Part shown: one piece after another, positions 8,858-17,097 of the stretch
How the letters are laid out: each line of letters opens with the position of its first letter
Position numbering within the stretch: the first letter of the stretch is position 1
From: an uncultured bacterium
GTDB lineage: Bacteria; CSSED10-310; CALFER01
Length of the DNA stretch: 64,000 nt
Direction: 5' to 3'
NCBI GenBank assembly: GCA_937951895.1
Contig: CALFER010000098.1
Span: 1-64,000, forward strand
Program-made: the position numbers and the translations under genes
The notes under the pieces: generated by a model
Told to the model about the DNA's origin: nothing
The model's database searches: none
Seen by the model: only the letters and a program-made list of their open reading frames with translations

Positions 8858-9223
8858 ATGCAGGATCACAACACAAAAATATTCGTTAAATTCTATATAA
8901 AAACCCGGCGATCCGGGTTGCTCTCTGCAATATCCGACAGAGACTGGAAAACCCTTTGCGTCCTCGCGACTTACATGAACCAGGATGGACAATGCAATCC
9001 ATCACAGGCAAGGTTGGCTGATGATATTGGGGTTTCGCATACGTCAGCCTGGGATCGCGTCAAATCCTTAAGTAAATTCCGACTACAGGGGAAGCCAATC
9101 ATTGAAATCGCTGAGAAGAAGCGAACATCCTCCGGCAGGTTTGCATCGCTGAACTACCGTATTCTGCCTGAATCTGGTCTTGCGATATTTCAATTCCATA
9201 AGGAAGTAAAAGTAGGCCAGTAG
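8858..9223 (+). CDS. HTH_36-like DNA-binding protein
   Basis: A 121-residue protein with a winged-helix-like region: LLSAISDRDWKTLCVLATYM, then NPSQARLADDIGVSHTSAWDRV. This matches the N-terminal DNA-binding domain common in plasmid replication initiators and related island proteins. ATG 8858 is chosen because homology-like sequence begins there; the frame is open to a TTG at 8756, and neither start has a convincing ribosome site. It lies between the XRE regulator and the replication-relaxation gene. It could be a replication initiator fragment or a transcription regulator. Confidence 0.65.
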   Translation: MQDHNTKIFVKFYIKTRRSGLLSAISDRDWKTLCVLATYMNQDGQCNPSQARLADDIGVSHTSAWDRVKSLSKFRLQGKPIIEIAEKKRTSSGRFASLNYRILPESGLAIFQFHKEVKVGQ

Positions 9224-9430
9224 TCCACAGCTTTTACACTAAATCTTTTACCGTTCCAGGGTTTCCCTAACCGGTGCAGCTTGAAAGAAACTAGAACCAA
9301 GTATTTATGAACTAGAAGTAACAGGACGGATCGACAGACTGTTTCCAGTAAGAAACGACTGACGACTCTATTTGCTCGAAACCCTCAATAATTAGCCACA
9401 ATTCCTTGTGGATAAACAAAAACAACTACA

Positions 9431-9691
9431 ATGAAAACTAAAAGAAAACGATTCTATCCAATACTATCACGCCTCCAGGCGAAAAGTTTGGCGAGGCAGC
9501 TCAATGAGAAAAATTGGGAGCAATTTCTTGAAATCGTCTCGAATGTTCCCTGGCCATTGATTCGCATGGCGCTCAGGGAAACTGAAAGAGCAAGCAGTAT
9601 CGAGATCATACCTCGATCAAAAACAGATTCATTTATTTCGCGCTTGAAATTCTACGCGGAGACGTTCGGCATAAGGTATCCAGAGAAATGA
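9431..9691 (+). CDS. Hypothetical 86-residue basic protein
   Basis: A small basic protein starting MKTKRKRFYPILSRLQAK. No domain recognised. It contains a helical LARQLNEKNWEQFLEIVSNV segment. Its stop overlaps the ATG of the replication-relaxation gene by 4 bp, so the two are translationally coupled and probably act together in plasmid-like maintenance of the island. The 207 bp before it hold no other gene. Confidence 0.65.
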   Translation: MKTKRKRFYPILSRLQAKSLARQLNEKNWEQFLEIVSNVPWPLIRMALRETERASSIEIIPRSKTDSFISRLKFYAETFGIRYPEK

Positions 9692-10602
9692 ATGGAAATC
9701 CACTTTTCACAAGGCGAAAGAAACGAAGATCAAGATTCAAGCGAGACACAGTAAATCCGCCAAGAATGAAAATCACCGAGCGTGATATTCAGGTAGTCAA
9801 ATCAGTTTCGGAATTAAGATTCGCAACGGCCAAACAGGTCGCACTCATGATCAATTCGAACCTTCAAACTGCCCGGATCAGGCTTTACCTGCTCTGGCAG
9901 AACAAGCTCCTTGATCGAGTCGATCTTCCGTTATTCGTCGGCGAAGGTTCGCCCCCGTCAATATATGTGATCGGCTCTCATGGAAGAAGACTGATCGCAG
10001 AGCAACTCGGGATAGATCCGGGCAAGGTTAACAGGGTGGATTCCAGCCGAAACTACTACTTCCTACTTCACCACACTCTTAGGCGAAACGACTTCAGATC
10101 AGCGATACTCGCAGCGTGTCGCGCACGTGATGACCTGGAGTTTCTATTCTGGAAGCAGGACAGAAATGTCGGCGACACTGTTTTCGTCAGGAATGGCAGA
10201 GGCGACCAGGTTCGCGTTCCTCTCGTTCCAGATGGGTTCATGTGCATCAGTACTCCCAGGGGAAAGATGTGCGCGTATGTCGAGATCGATAGGGGTACTA
10301 TTGGGCACCGGAAATTCAAAATGAAGCAGCTCGGATATTACGAATGGTGGAAGCAAAAACAATGCTTCGAGAAATATGGTGTGAAAAACTTCAGGGTTCT
10401 TACCATCACGACCAACGACCGAAGGATGGGAAATCTCATTAGAACGACTATCAAAGCAAGTGGATCTGCAACGGGTAGCGGATTCTTCTGGTTCACCACA
10501 TTCGACCGAATCGACTTGGAGAAACCGGGCAGTATTCTTGAGCCTATCTGGTTTCGCGCTGTCAGCGGATATGACCAGCCCACGGCTTTGATACCTGAAT
10601 AA
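9688..10602 (+). CDS. Replication-relaxation family protein
   Basis: A 304-residue protein resembling the Replic_Relax family found on plasmids and integrative elements. A very basic N-terminus (TRRKKRRSRFKR) leads into a winged-helix region at about 27-100 (ITERDIQVVKSVSELRFATA). A C-terminal domain contains YVEIDRGTIGHRKFKMK. Family members are implicated in plasmid copy number and DNA relaxation. ATG 9688 overlaps the previous stop (ATGA). It is part of the island backbone. Confidence 0.8.
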   Translation: MNGNPLFTRRKKRRSRFKRDTVNPPRMKITERDIQVVKSVSELRFATAKQVALMINSNLQTARIRLYLLWQNKLLDRVDLPLFVGEGSPPSIYVIGSHGRRLIAEQLGIDPGKVNRVDSSRNYYFLLHHTLRRNDFRSAILAACRARDDLEFLFWKQDRNVGDTVFVRNGRGDQVRVPLVPDGFMCISTPRGKMCAYVEIDRGTIGHRKFKMKQLGYYEWWKQKQCFEKYGVKNFRVLTITTNDRRMGNLIRTTIKASGSATGSGFFWFTTFDRIDLEKPGSILEPIWFRAVSGYDQPTALIPE

Positions 10603-10956
10603 TTCTGAGTTATTTCTCGTTGACTCCTGACAGTTTGAATCATCTATGAAATCGAATGCACATTAAGGCTACTGGGAGCCAGCGAGGTAATCGCCTGGTC
10701 AACCTCCTGGGAGTGACGAATACAATCAGTGCACTCCTGATGACCGAAACTTGCCAGAGTCGTCAGATTTGCTGGGTCCTAGGCAAGGCATGGGTTCCCG
10801 GTGGATTGCAGGAGGCCATTGAAGAGGCGTTCATTAATCAAGCATGGACACTTCTTTATCGGCTATCACCAGAGTGATATCGCTCATTTACAAATAGATA
10901 ACCCAATCAGCAGCAATAATGCTGTGTAAGCCTACCTGTCAGGAAAGGAGGATACC
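10603..10956. other. 354-bp gap without a supported gene
   Basis: Only a 73-codon frame at 10656-10877 (MHIKATGSQRGN start) is present. It lacks a ribosome site and any recognisable domain, and is not called. The last 30 bp carry an AAAGGAGG site for the next gene. No hairpin terminator or tRNA is evident. Confidence 0.5.
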
Positions 10957-11442
10957 ATGAAAATCCTGACCAATTTCTCGAAGAAAGTCTCCACGGGAGA
11001 CTACGAAAACGAGACCTTCACGGTCTCCATGGAATGCGACACCGAGTTCAATGATATTGCGGAGGTCGCGGACTACTTATTCAAGGAGGCGGAAGCCGCT
11101 GTGTCCCGCCAACTCGGTAACCGCACGAACGGAAACGGGAAACCCACCTCAACACTCCCGGAGAGTGTGATCCAGGCGAATAAGGGAAACGGTCGAAATG
11201 GTTCCGGCATTCCAAGTCAGTTCAAGCGGAAACAAGGCAACGAGCAGGGGCAGAAGAAAAACGGTGAGATGATGACCGAATCCCAAAGGCGGTACCTGTT
11301 TCGGCTTCTCGCTGAGCGGGGTATTGAAGGCGACGAAGCTCATTCGACACTGATCCAGATCTTCAAGGTCAGCGATCTCAACACCGTGACCAAGTCTCAG
11401 GCAAGCAAATTGATTGAGGACATGATTAAACAGGCGGCATAA
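10957..11442 (+). CDS. Hypothetical island protein with C-terminal helical domain
   Basis: A 161-residue protein preceded by an AAAGGAGG site 5 nt from the ATG. The N-terminal ~55 residues look like a small alpha/beta domain (FTVSMECDTEFNDIAEVADY). The middle (55-105) is a low-complexity, Gly/Asn/Lys-rich linker. The C-terminal domain (TESQRRYLFRLLAERGIEG, then VTKSQASKLIEDMI) resembles a short helical module found in phage and plasmid proteins. Adjacent to the Cas4-like nuclease and DUF932 genes, it may belong to a recombination or replication module. Function not known. Confidence 0.75.
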   Translation: MKILTNFSKKVSTGDYENETFTVSMECDTEFNDIAEVADYLFKEAEAAVSRQLGNRTNGNGKPTSTLPESVIQANKGNGRNGSGIPSQFKRKQGNEQGQKKNGEMMTESQRRYLFRLLAERGIEGDEAHSTLIQIFKVSDLNTVTKSQASKLIEDMIKQAA

Positions 11443-11507
11443 CCGGAAAAATCCATCGGGCTGGTAATGGATTAATGCCATGCCAGCCCCAAAGAAAGGA
11501 GACAGTG

Positions 11508-12317
11508 ATGCGTGATTACATCAGCATCAGCCAGATCAATATGTACATGATGTGCAGCCTGAAGTATCGGTTTGCCTACATCGACGAAATCGAGCCGAAA
11601 TTCAAGCCTGCCGCATTGGCATTCGGAAGTTCTTTCCACGCCGCGCTTGAATGGCTCCATCGCCGGAGAATGAATCAATCGCTCACCATCTGTGCGGAAG
11701 ATGTATTCCGGATATTCAAGGCAGACTGGTATGCGTGGAAATTCCAGAACGTGCGGTTTAAAGATGGGCAGGATCACGATTCTATCTCCGAAATCGGTGA
11801 ACGGATGATCCTCAAATACATTGAGAACCTTCCGGAGAAAAAGCCGATGGATGTGGAAGTCGAGTTCAGGATTCCGTTCGTGAACCCAGAGACAGGGGAT
11901 GTTCTGGACATGGATCTCAAGGGAGTGATCGATCTGCTGGAATCCGACGATACCATCGTCGAACACAAGACATCAGCGCGTGTCATGGACGAAAGCACGG
12001 TGAATGCCAGTCTTCAGCTTACGGCCTACAGCTACGCATTTCGTTATTTGTTCGACCGGATCGAATCAGGGATCAGACTCGATAACATTACGAAATCCAA
12101 GCAAACACGGATCGTGAGTTTCAGTGTCCAGCGGACGGAAAGCGATTATGTTAGGCTTTTCAACATCGCAAATGCAGTTCTGCGGGGAATCTGCGCTGGG
12201 ATCTTCTTTCCGACACCGAACTGGATGTGCGCGGACTGCGAGTATCTTCAGGGATGCATCGAATGGAAAGGAAATTCTGGGATGAAGCAGTTTCGTGAAA
12301 AGGAGGTGGCAGTATGA
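11508..12317 (+). CDS. Cas4/RecB-like PD-(D/E)xK exonuclease
   Basis: A 269-residue nuclease of the RecB/Cas4 superfamily. The catalytic set is D142 and E152-x-K154 (VEHKTS). Four cysteines, C16, C241, C244 and C250, match the iron-sulfur cluster of Cas4/AddB-type proteins (CSLKYRF at the front, CADCEYLQGC at the back). ATG 11508 has AAAGGAG upstream; an in-frame ATG at 11475 is less likely. There are no cas genes or CRISPR repeats nearby, so it is more likely a recombination exonuclease of the element. Its stop overlaps the DUF932 gene start (ATGA). Confidence 0.85.
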   Translation: MRDYISISQINMYMMCSLKYRFAYIDEIEPKFKPAALAFGSSFHAALEWLHRRRMNQSLTICAEDVFRIFKADWYAWKFQNVRFKDGQDHDSISEIGERMILKYIENLPEKKPMDVEVEFRIPFVNPETGDVLDMDLKGVIDLLESDDTIVEHKTSARVMDESTVNASLQLTAYSYAFRYLFDRIESGIRLDNITKSKQTRIVSFSVQRTESDYVRLFNIANAVLRGICAGIFFPTPNWMCADCEYLQGCIEWKGNSGMKQFREKEVAV

Positions 12318-13288
12318 AACTCATCGGTATTTCCGAAGCAATCGAGACTTTGCGTGAAAGGGAGAAACGGTTCTTCGACATGACTCTACCAGTCTCAGAG
12401 ATCCGTATGAATCAGGATGGCACGATGAAACTGAATGGGCTCATGAGTTCATCGCGATTACAATCTCAAGCTCTCAATACGCTCGCGAACCGGATCGGTG
12501 TGCAGGCCGGATATCTCAGGCGGTGCGACGATGATCTTATAGATCTTCGGGCACAGAACGTGAACCGCTGGCTCCAAAAACTACCGCAGGACAAGGAATT
12601 TCTCGTTCGGATGGATGGACGCGAGTGTCGGGCTGTACTTTCGACTTCTTATGTATCTGTAAGCAACTTGGAACTACTTGAAAGATTCCAGCAATACGCA
12701 CCGGACATAAATGGTAGCTCTAAGGTGAACCTTGAACTGGACGCAACGGCTATGGCCTGCCAGATACACTGGACCGATCCTGATCACACAGTTGAACTCC
12801 TGGCTCCCGGTGACATTTCGCACCTTGGACTCCACATCGGGAATTCCGAAGTTGGATTCCATTCAGTGGAGATCGCGGCGTTCATGTTCCGGTTGGTCTG
12901 CACAAACGGGATGGTTGTTGCGGAGAAATCCTGGTGCTTCCGGAGGACGCATCTCTCATGCATCGAGCAACTCAATGAGACTTTTGAAGTCGCAGTGCCA
13001 CAGATCGTCCAAAAACTCCCCGAGATGGGAAGCATATTCCAGACAGCAATGAACATAACCGTCGAAGATCCGGTGAAGGAAATCGAAAGGCTCGCTAATC
13101 AGAACGGACTGACAATCAAGCAGCACAATCTTGTGATCGATCACTTCAATCGAGCGCTCGATCCAACAATGTTCGGGATTATAAACGCCTTTACCGGCGC
13201 AGCGAACGATGAGGGTGTCGATTGGGAATCTAGGAGGATTCTCCAAAGAACCGGTGGTACGGCTCTTGCTGAAATTGATCGAGGGTAA
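12314..13288 (+). CDS. DUF932 family protein
   Basis: A 324-residue protein of the DUF932 (YfjQ-like) family, common on plasmids, phages and islands. Family-like segments include QALNTLANRIGVQAGYL, the FLVRMDGRECRAVLSTSY core, and FMFRLVCTNGMV. Molecular function is not established. It overlaps the upstream nuclease by 4 bp with its own GGAGGT site, so nuclease and DUF932 protein are made together. A strong hairpin terminator follows, closing the operon that begins at 10957. Confidence 0.88.
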   Translation: MKLIGISEAIETLREREKRFFDMTLPVSEIRMNQDGTMKLNGLMSSSRLQSQALNTLANRIGVQAGYLRRCDDDLIDLRAQNVNRWLQKLPQDKEFLVRMDGRECRAVLSTSYVSVSNLELLERFQQYAPDINGSSKVNLELDATAMACQIHWTDPDHTVELLAPGDISHLGLHIGNSEVGFHSVEIAAFMFRLVCTNGMVVAEKSWCFRRTHLSCIEQLNETFEVAVPQIVQKLPEMGSIFQTAMNITVEDPVKEIERLANQNGLTIKQHNLVIDHFNRALDPTMFGIINAFTGAANDEGVDWESRRILQRTGGTALAEIDRG

Positions 13289-13303
13289 TCGTTCTTTGAA
13301 CTA

Positions 13304-13336
13304 AAAGGGTGCCAATGTTTGGTGCCCTTTCTTTTA
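13304..13336 (+). terminator. Rho-independent terminator after the DUF932 gene
   Basis: AAAGGGTGCCAA and TTGGTGCCCTTT form a 12-bp stem with two G-U pairs and a 3-nt loop, followed by CTTTTATT. It lies 15 bp past the stop codon. Confidence 0.9.
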
Positions 13337-13409
13337 TTGATTTTGTTATCGGTTGCCATTATTCTAACTTTTGTAGGTCTTCGGGGCTTTATTTTAAAGG
13401 AGGACTCAG

Positions 13410-14264
13410 ATGGCAAAACCAAGTGAAGCAATTCGAAAGTCAGTTGAATTCAAACGAAGAGGCAGACCCGCAAAAGCAAAACCGGAGATCGTGTTCAAGG
13501 ACGGGCTTGAAGACGCAAAATCAATTGAAACAATCCAGGCGAAAGATATTGATCTTGTCGATACTCGCTTCCAGTATCGGATAACTTCTAAAACAGATGA
13601 TCTTGTCCCATCGCTAATTAGGGATGGTCAGCTTGTACCCGTAATTCTTTGGGGTAATGAAGCTCCCTACAAGATTATTGATGGACATCGAAGGGTTACT
13701 GCGATTAAATCCATCGGTTGGGATTCAGTCAAATCCATAGTTCGAAGGAATATTTCTGAAGATGATGCCTATCGGCTTTCTTTCATTGAAAATGCCAAGC
13801 GAAAAAGCTTCACGCCTATGGATATGGCGCATGCCATCTGGAAAGGCTTATCGAGAGGAAAAACGCCAAAAGATTTCATTCATGATTTTAATCTATCTGA
13901 GAGACAAATCCAGCGCTACAAAGCACTTATTGATTTTCCCAAACAAGTCAAGGAAGCGCTAATCGCAGGCAAGATTCTTATGGCTCATGCTCAGGTCTTC
14001 AATGCTCTCGGGATTGAGGATATATCCCCTTGGATCGCAACAATAGAAACCGGTGTATCAGCCCAGGCACTTAAACGAGCAATACAAAAAGAACACAAAC
14101 CTCAAACCAAGCCTCGTAAGTTTTTCAAAGAAGAGAAAGACGGGTTCAGGCTTTATCCGATGCGATTCAGTGCTGGAATGACTCTGAAAGATAAAAAGAA
14201 GATCATCGACGTTTTGGAGGAAGCGATCACGATCGCTAAAAAAGTTCTTGCGGATGATGAATAG
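13410..14264 (+). CDS. parB: ParB/RepB-family partition protein
   Basis: A 284-residue ParB-type protein. The N-terminal ParB/Srx fold contains IIDGHRRVTA (GHRR at 92-95), followed by the SFIENAKRKSFTPMDMA motif and a helix-turn-helix (FIHDFNLSERQIQRYKALID). The GHRR motif is the CTPase-associated signature of the family. An AAAGGAGG site precedes the ATG. No ParA/Soj ATPase is seen nearby, so it may serve as a regulator or use a host ParA. It is an independent transcript behind the terminator at 13304. Confidence 0.88.
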   Translation: MAKPSEAIRKSVEFKRRGRPAKAKPEIVFKDGLEDAKSIETIQAKDIDLVDTRFQYRITSKTDDLVPSLIRDGQLVPVILWGNEAPYKIIDGHRRVTAIKSIGWDSVKSIVRRNISEDDAYRLSFIENAKRKSFTPMDMAHAIWKGLSRGKTPKDFIHDFNLSERQIQRYKALIDFPKQVKEALIAGKILMAHAQVFNALGIEDISPWIATIETGVSAQALKRAIQKEHKPQTKPRKFFKEEKDGFRLYPMRFSAGMTLKDKKKIIDVLEEAITIAKKVLADDE

Positions 14265-14500
14265 AATTCGTCAGATGATCTTCAACCGATTGAGTAATAT
14301 ATATTATTGTATGTTGCGACATTGTGTCGTGTATTTGGGCGACAACAGCTTTGGGGTGCGTTATCGTATATGAATTAGATTGCATTTCTTTCGATTGATA
14401 GCAATCTCAAAGCGAATACCACCAATGGCGTTGCGCATCAAAATGACATTGACTGAGAATATAGAACGATTCATTATATGAAATTATTGTTTGCACGGCT

Positions 14501-14707
14501 CTAAGGAATGTTCCGATGATTCGTTCCTGTTTGTGGTCTACATCTTCCAAAAGGCCAACAAGGTTCGCATGAGGGACTACATCGTGGACCACAAGTAGGT
14601 GTACAAGAAGGATGGCATGAATCGTTTGTTTTATTAAGATCGATGATACTGTTAATCGTCAATTTTTCAATGGCTTCTAGTTCTTTACACAATTCAGCAA
14701 ATTTCAT
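14501..14707 (-). CDS. Cys-rich RiPP precursor peptide, CxPx repeat
   Basis: A 68-residue peptide whose ATG lies inside the end of the radical SAM gene. A GGGAGG site 8 nt upstream favours ATG 14707 over 14713. Residues 1-29 form a charged helical leader (MKFAELCKELEAIEKLT) and 31-56 a Cys-rich core. Cysteines at 31, 35, 39, 43, 47, 50 and 56 give CxPxCxPxCxPxCxPxCxPC, with Pro two residues after every one of the first six. A short hydrophilic tail ends RNIP. Regular Cys spacing next to a SPASM radical SAM enzyme suggests thioether crosslinks of the sactipeptide or ranthipeptide kind (inference). No export or protease gene lies beside it. Confidence 0.75.
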   Translation of the reverse strand: MKFAELCKELEAIEKLTINSIIDLNKTNDSCHPSCTPTCGPRCSPSCEPCWPFGRCRPQTGTNHRNIP

Positions 14708-16016
14708 CCTCATCGCCTCCCGTTCTTTCTGAAAATAGATCCGCTAAATTCTTTGGCATGGGATTCCATTCTCCCTTATATGGATCATATAAGCAGGTCG
14801 CTGGCTTTTTCTTAGATTCTTTATCAAAACAATTAGCCATTGCACGACATTCCCAGCAAGCATATCTGTATTCACAATCTTGGCAAATGTCAATTTTATC
14901 TATCGAAAGCCGTTGTGCCGAATCACCAGACGGACCTAAAATAATTTCGGTAAGTGTAGTATGATAAATGTTCCCCTGGATATTGTCTTTTTCCATAATG
15001 CAGGGTGTTACATCTCCATTCGGTAGAATGCAGGCTATATTTCCCCAGCAGGAATTGTAATACATTCTATTTTCAACTAATTCTTCAGTCACTTTTTCAA
15101 AATTTGGGTAGGAACGAATATGCTTTTCTTTAAATAAATCCCAAGGTACAATCTCCTTAATATCGACATTTCTGCATATTCTAACGACATCAAAACTATA
15201 TTCATCACCATTAACATCAAATTCGCCATTAAGCCAAGGATTTACTTCTCTTACAGCATGCATATTTTGCTTTACTGCTACTACACCGAATCTGAAATTT
15301 ATATTATTATCCTTTAATAGTTTGATACTATTAATGGTTTTTTGCCAGCTTCCAGAAACACCTGTAATACTATCATGTGTTTCAGGTGATTTTCCATATA
15401 TACTTAATGCGATGTTAATGTTTAATTTCTTGAAAATGTTGATATAGAAGTCATCAATCAATGTTCCGTTGGTAAAAATTTCAATAACAGGTATTCCAAT
15501 GTCATGAATTCCCTTTAGCAAAGTTACTAGAGCATTTTTAGCAAAGAGGAGTGGCTCACCACCAATGACTTGAACAAAGTCTAAACTCATGTGTTTCCGT
15601 GCATCTTCAACTGCTTCCAAGACGCGTGTCGTACTAATCGTTTTTCTATAATCTTCATTGTGCAAGTTTAAATAACAATGATTACAATGCAGATTGCATG
15701 AATAATTGGTAGTGATCCAAAGCTGTTTCAGTGTCTGAGGTTTCTGATCAAATTTGTGCTGCTCATGAATGGAAGCGTTATCTTCCACAATTTCTCCAAG
15801 TTTGTGTTCGGTAAGTTGATTTAGGAAGTCTTGCACTTTGCTCAATTGCTTTTCAGGAAAATCGAGCAAGTCGCTTCCGACCTGATTGAGATACTCTATA
15901 ATAGATGCTTCGATCCTACCTATAGCGAAGATGTTTCCGCTTTTAAAATCGTATAAACCTTGATATTTAGCTCCCTTTACAATGAAAACGTGCTGATATA
16001 AAAGAAATTTAGCCAT
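14694..16016 (-). CDS. Radical SAM/SPASM peptide maturase
   Basis: A 440-residue enzyme. The N-terminal ~90 residues (FIVKGAKYQGLYDFKSGNIF) resemble the leader-binding region of SPASM peptide maturases. The radical SAM core has C107-xxx-C111-xx-C114 (SCNLHCNHCYLN) and GGEP at 152-155. The C-terminal SPASM region (about 310-420) is Cys-rich (SCWGNIAC, DVTPC, ICQDCEYRYACWEC) for auxiliary Fe-S clusters. Such enzymes install thioether or C-C bonds in peptides. The gene ends inside the Cys-rich peptide gene and begins 12 bp after the ATPase gene, forming a three-gene operon. AT-rich relative to the backbone. Confidence 0.88.
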   Translation of the reverse strand: MAKFLLYQHVFIVKGAKYQGLYDFKSGNIFAIGRIEASIIEYLNQVGSDLLDFPEKQLSKVQDFLNQLTEHKLGEIVEDNASIHEQHKFDQKPQTLKQLWITTNYSCNLHCNHCYLNLHNEDYRKTISTTRVLEAVEDARKHMSLDFVQVIGGEPLLFAKNALVTLLKGIHDIGIPVIEIFTNGTLIDDFYINIFKKLNINIALSIYGKSPETHDSITGVSGSWQKTINSIKLLKDNNINFRFGVVAVKQNMHAVREVNPWLNGEFDVNGDEYSFDVVRICRNVDIKEIVPWDLFKEKHIRSYPNFEKVTEELVENRMYYNSCWGNIACILPNGDVTPCIMEKDNIQGNIYHTTLTEIILGPSGDSAQRLSIDKIDICQDCEYRYACWECRAMANCFDKESKKKPATCLYDPYKGEWNPMPKNLADLFSERTGGDEDEIC

Positions 16017-16028
16017 ATCGCTCTCATT

Positions 16029-16799
16029 TTAGGCATCTTCCAATAGATACTTCAAATATCGCATAGGGTTATTTAAAAAATCACGAGTCAATGTGTATTG
16101 TTCTGTTTCTTCATATTTAACTTCACTAATACCTGATTCATCTAGCCTGAAAATAGTTGCGTACGGATAGCTCAATATTATTGGCGAATGAGTAGCGATT
16201 ATAAACTGTGATTGATGATTTTTTACTAAATTGTGAATCAAGGAAAGAAATGCCATTTGTCTATTAGTTGAAAGTGCAGCCTCTGGCTCATCTAAAATAT
16301 ATATTCCTTTATCTAATCTTGTTTGGAACAGAGATAAAAAAGATTCACCATGTGATTGATTGTGAAGAGATTTTCCGCCGTAAGCAGACAGGATTCCCGC
16401 ATCATCTTTGGCTAATGCATCAACATAAGTGGCAAAATTAAAATAACTTTCAGCCCTCATAAAAAATCCAGTTCGAATTTTAGTTGACCAAGATAAAGAA
16501 ATGAAATTCGATAAGGCAGAATTATTTTGGGGACCATTATCTTTGTAAAAATGGTTTTGACTACCCCCCATAAGATTGAAGTTACATTTATCAGCGATGG
16601 CCTCAACAAGTGTTGATTTACCACAACCGTTTTCTCCTATTACAAAACTAATAGGGTGATTGAATGATATATTCAATCCCTTAGAAAAAGCAGCTATATT
16701 GCAAGGATATTTATTCCTACGACTAAAGTGTTTAGGATTAGAAAAAATTTTTCTCAAAAATGGCGATTTGAAATTCGTTTTTAATTCCATATTTTGCAT
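16029..16799 (-). CDS. P-loop ATPase (ABC/AAA_21-like), soluble
   Basis: A 256-residue ATPase with Walker A GENGCGKS at 55-62 and Walker B in GIYILDEPEAALS. A SYG/HGES-type signature lies between them, and an ATHSPI motif after Walker B resembles the switch region of predicted ATPases of the COG3910 kind. It has no membrane segments, so it is not by itself a transporter. ATG 16799 or 16790 are both possible. It is first in the operon with the radical SAM enzyme and the Cys-rich peptide. It may power peptide handling or sense a trigger, or be an unrelated passenger; the operon position favours a link. Confidence 0.8.
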   Translation of the reverse strand: MQNMELKTNFKSPFLRKIFSNPKHFSRRNKYPCNIAAFSKGLNISFNHPISFVIGENGCGKSTLVEAIADKCNFNLMGGSQNHFYKDNGPQNNSALSNFISLSWSTKIRTGFFMRAESYFNFATYVDALAKDDAGILSAYGGKSLHNQSHGESFLSLFQTRLDKGIYILDEPEAALSTNRQMAFLSLIHNLVKNHQSQFIIATHSPIILSYPYATIFRLDESGISEVKYEETEQYTLTRDFLNNPMRYLKYLLEDA

Positions 16800-16824
16800 T
16801 GCTCACAATAATAAAACTTTAAAT

Positions 16825-16853
16825 ATTATAGTTTAAATTAGGCCGGATAGCAA
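16825..16853 (-). promoter_or_regulatory. Promoter of the ATPase-radical SAM-peptide operon
   Basis: On the minus strand TTGCTA and TATAAT are 17 nt apart, ending about 26 nt before ATG 16799. A GAATCA-TTAAT-TGATTC inverted repeat lies just upstream at 16878-16894 and could be an operator. Confidence 0.5.
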
Positions 16854-17097
16854 ATGGATAATTAGAAAGAAAACCTTGAATCATTAATTGATTCTGGGAT
16901 AGTACCAATAACATCACTTACAATTCAATATGATGAATGTGAACCTAGGTTCACTCAAATAGCACTTGTGTTTGGCAATAATTACTTGAGATGATTAAAC
17001 TCTGAAGACTATCTAAACGCGCATTTACTTTGCTTTTTCTGATCGTATTTGATAGTTTCAAAATCGTTTAAGATATACTTACTTCAAGGAGAACAAT

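Noticed and set aside
10656..10877. 73-codon frame after the replication-relaxation gene
   Set aside because: No Shine-Dalgarno site, no domain, ordinary composition; treated as a gap.
11508..12317. Cas4-like nuclease as a sign of a CRISPR locus
   Set aside because: No repeat-spacer array and no other cas gene anywhere in the window.
14407..14592. 61-codon minus-strand frame overlapping the Cys-rich peptide gene
   Set aside because: Different frame with no ribosome site; the coupled 68-codon gene explains the region.
16029..16799. ATPase as the ABC exporter of the peptide
   Set aside because: It has no membrane segments and no permease gene beside it.
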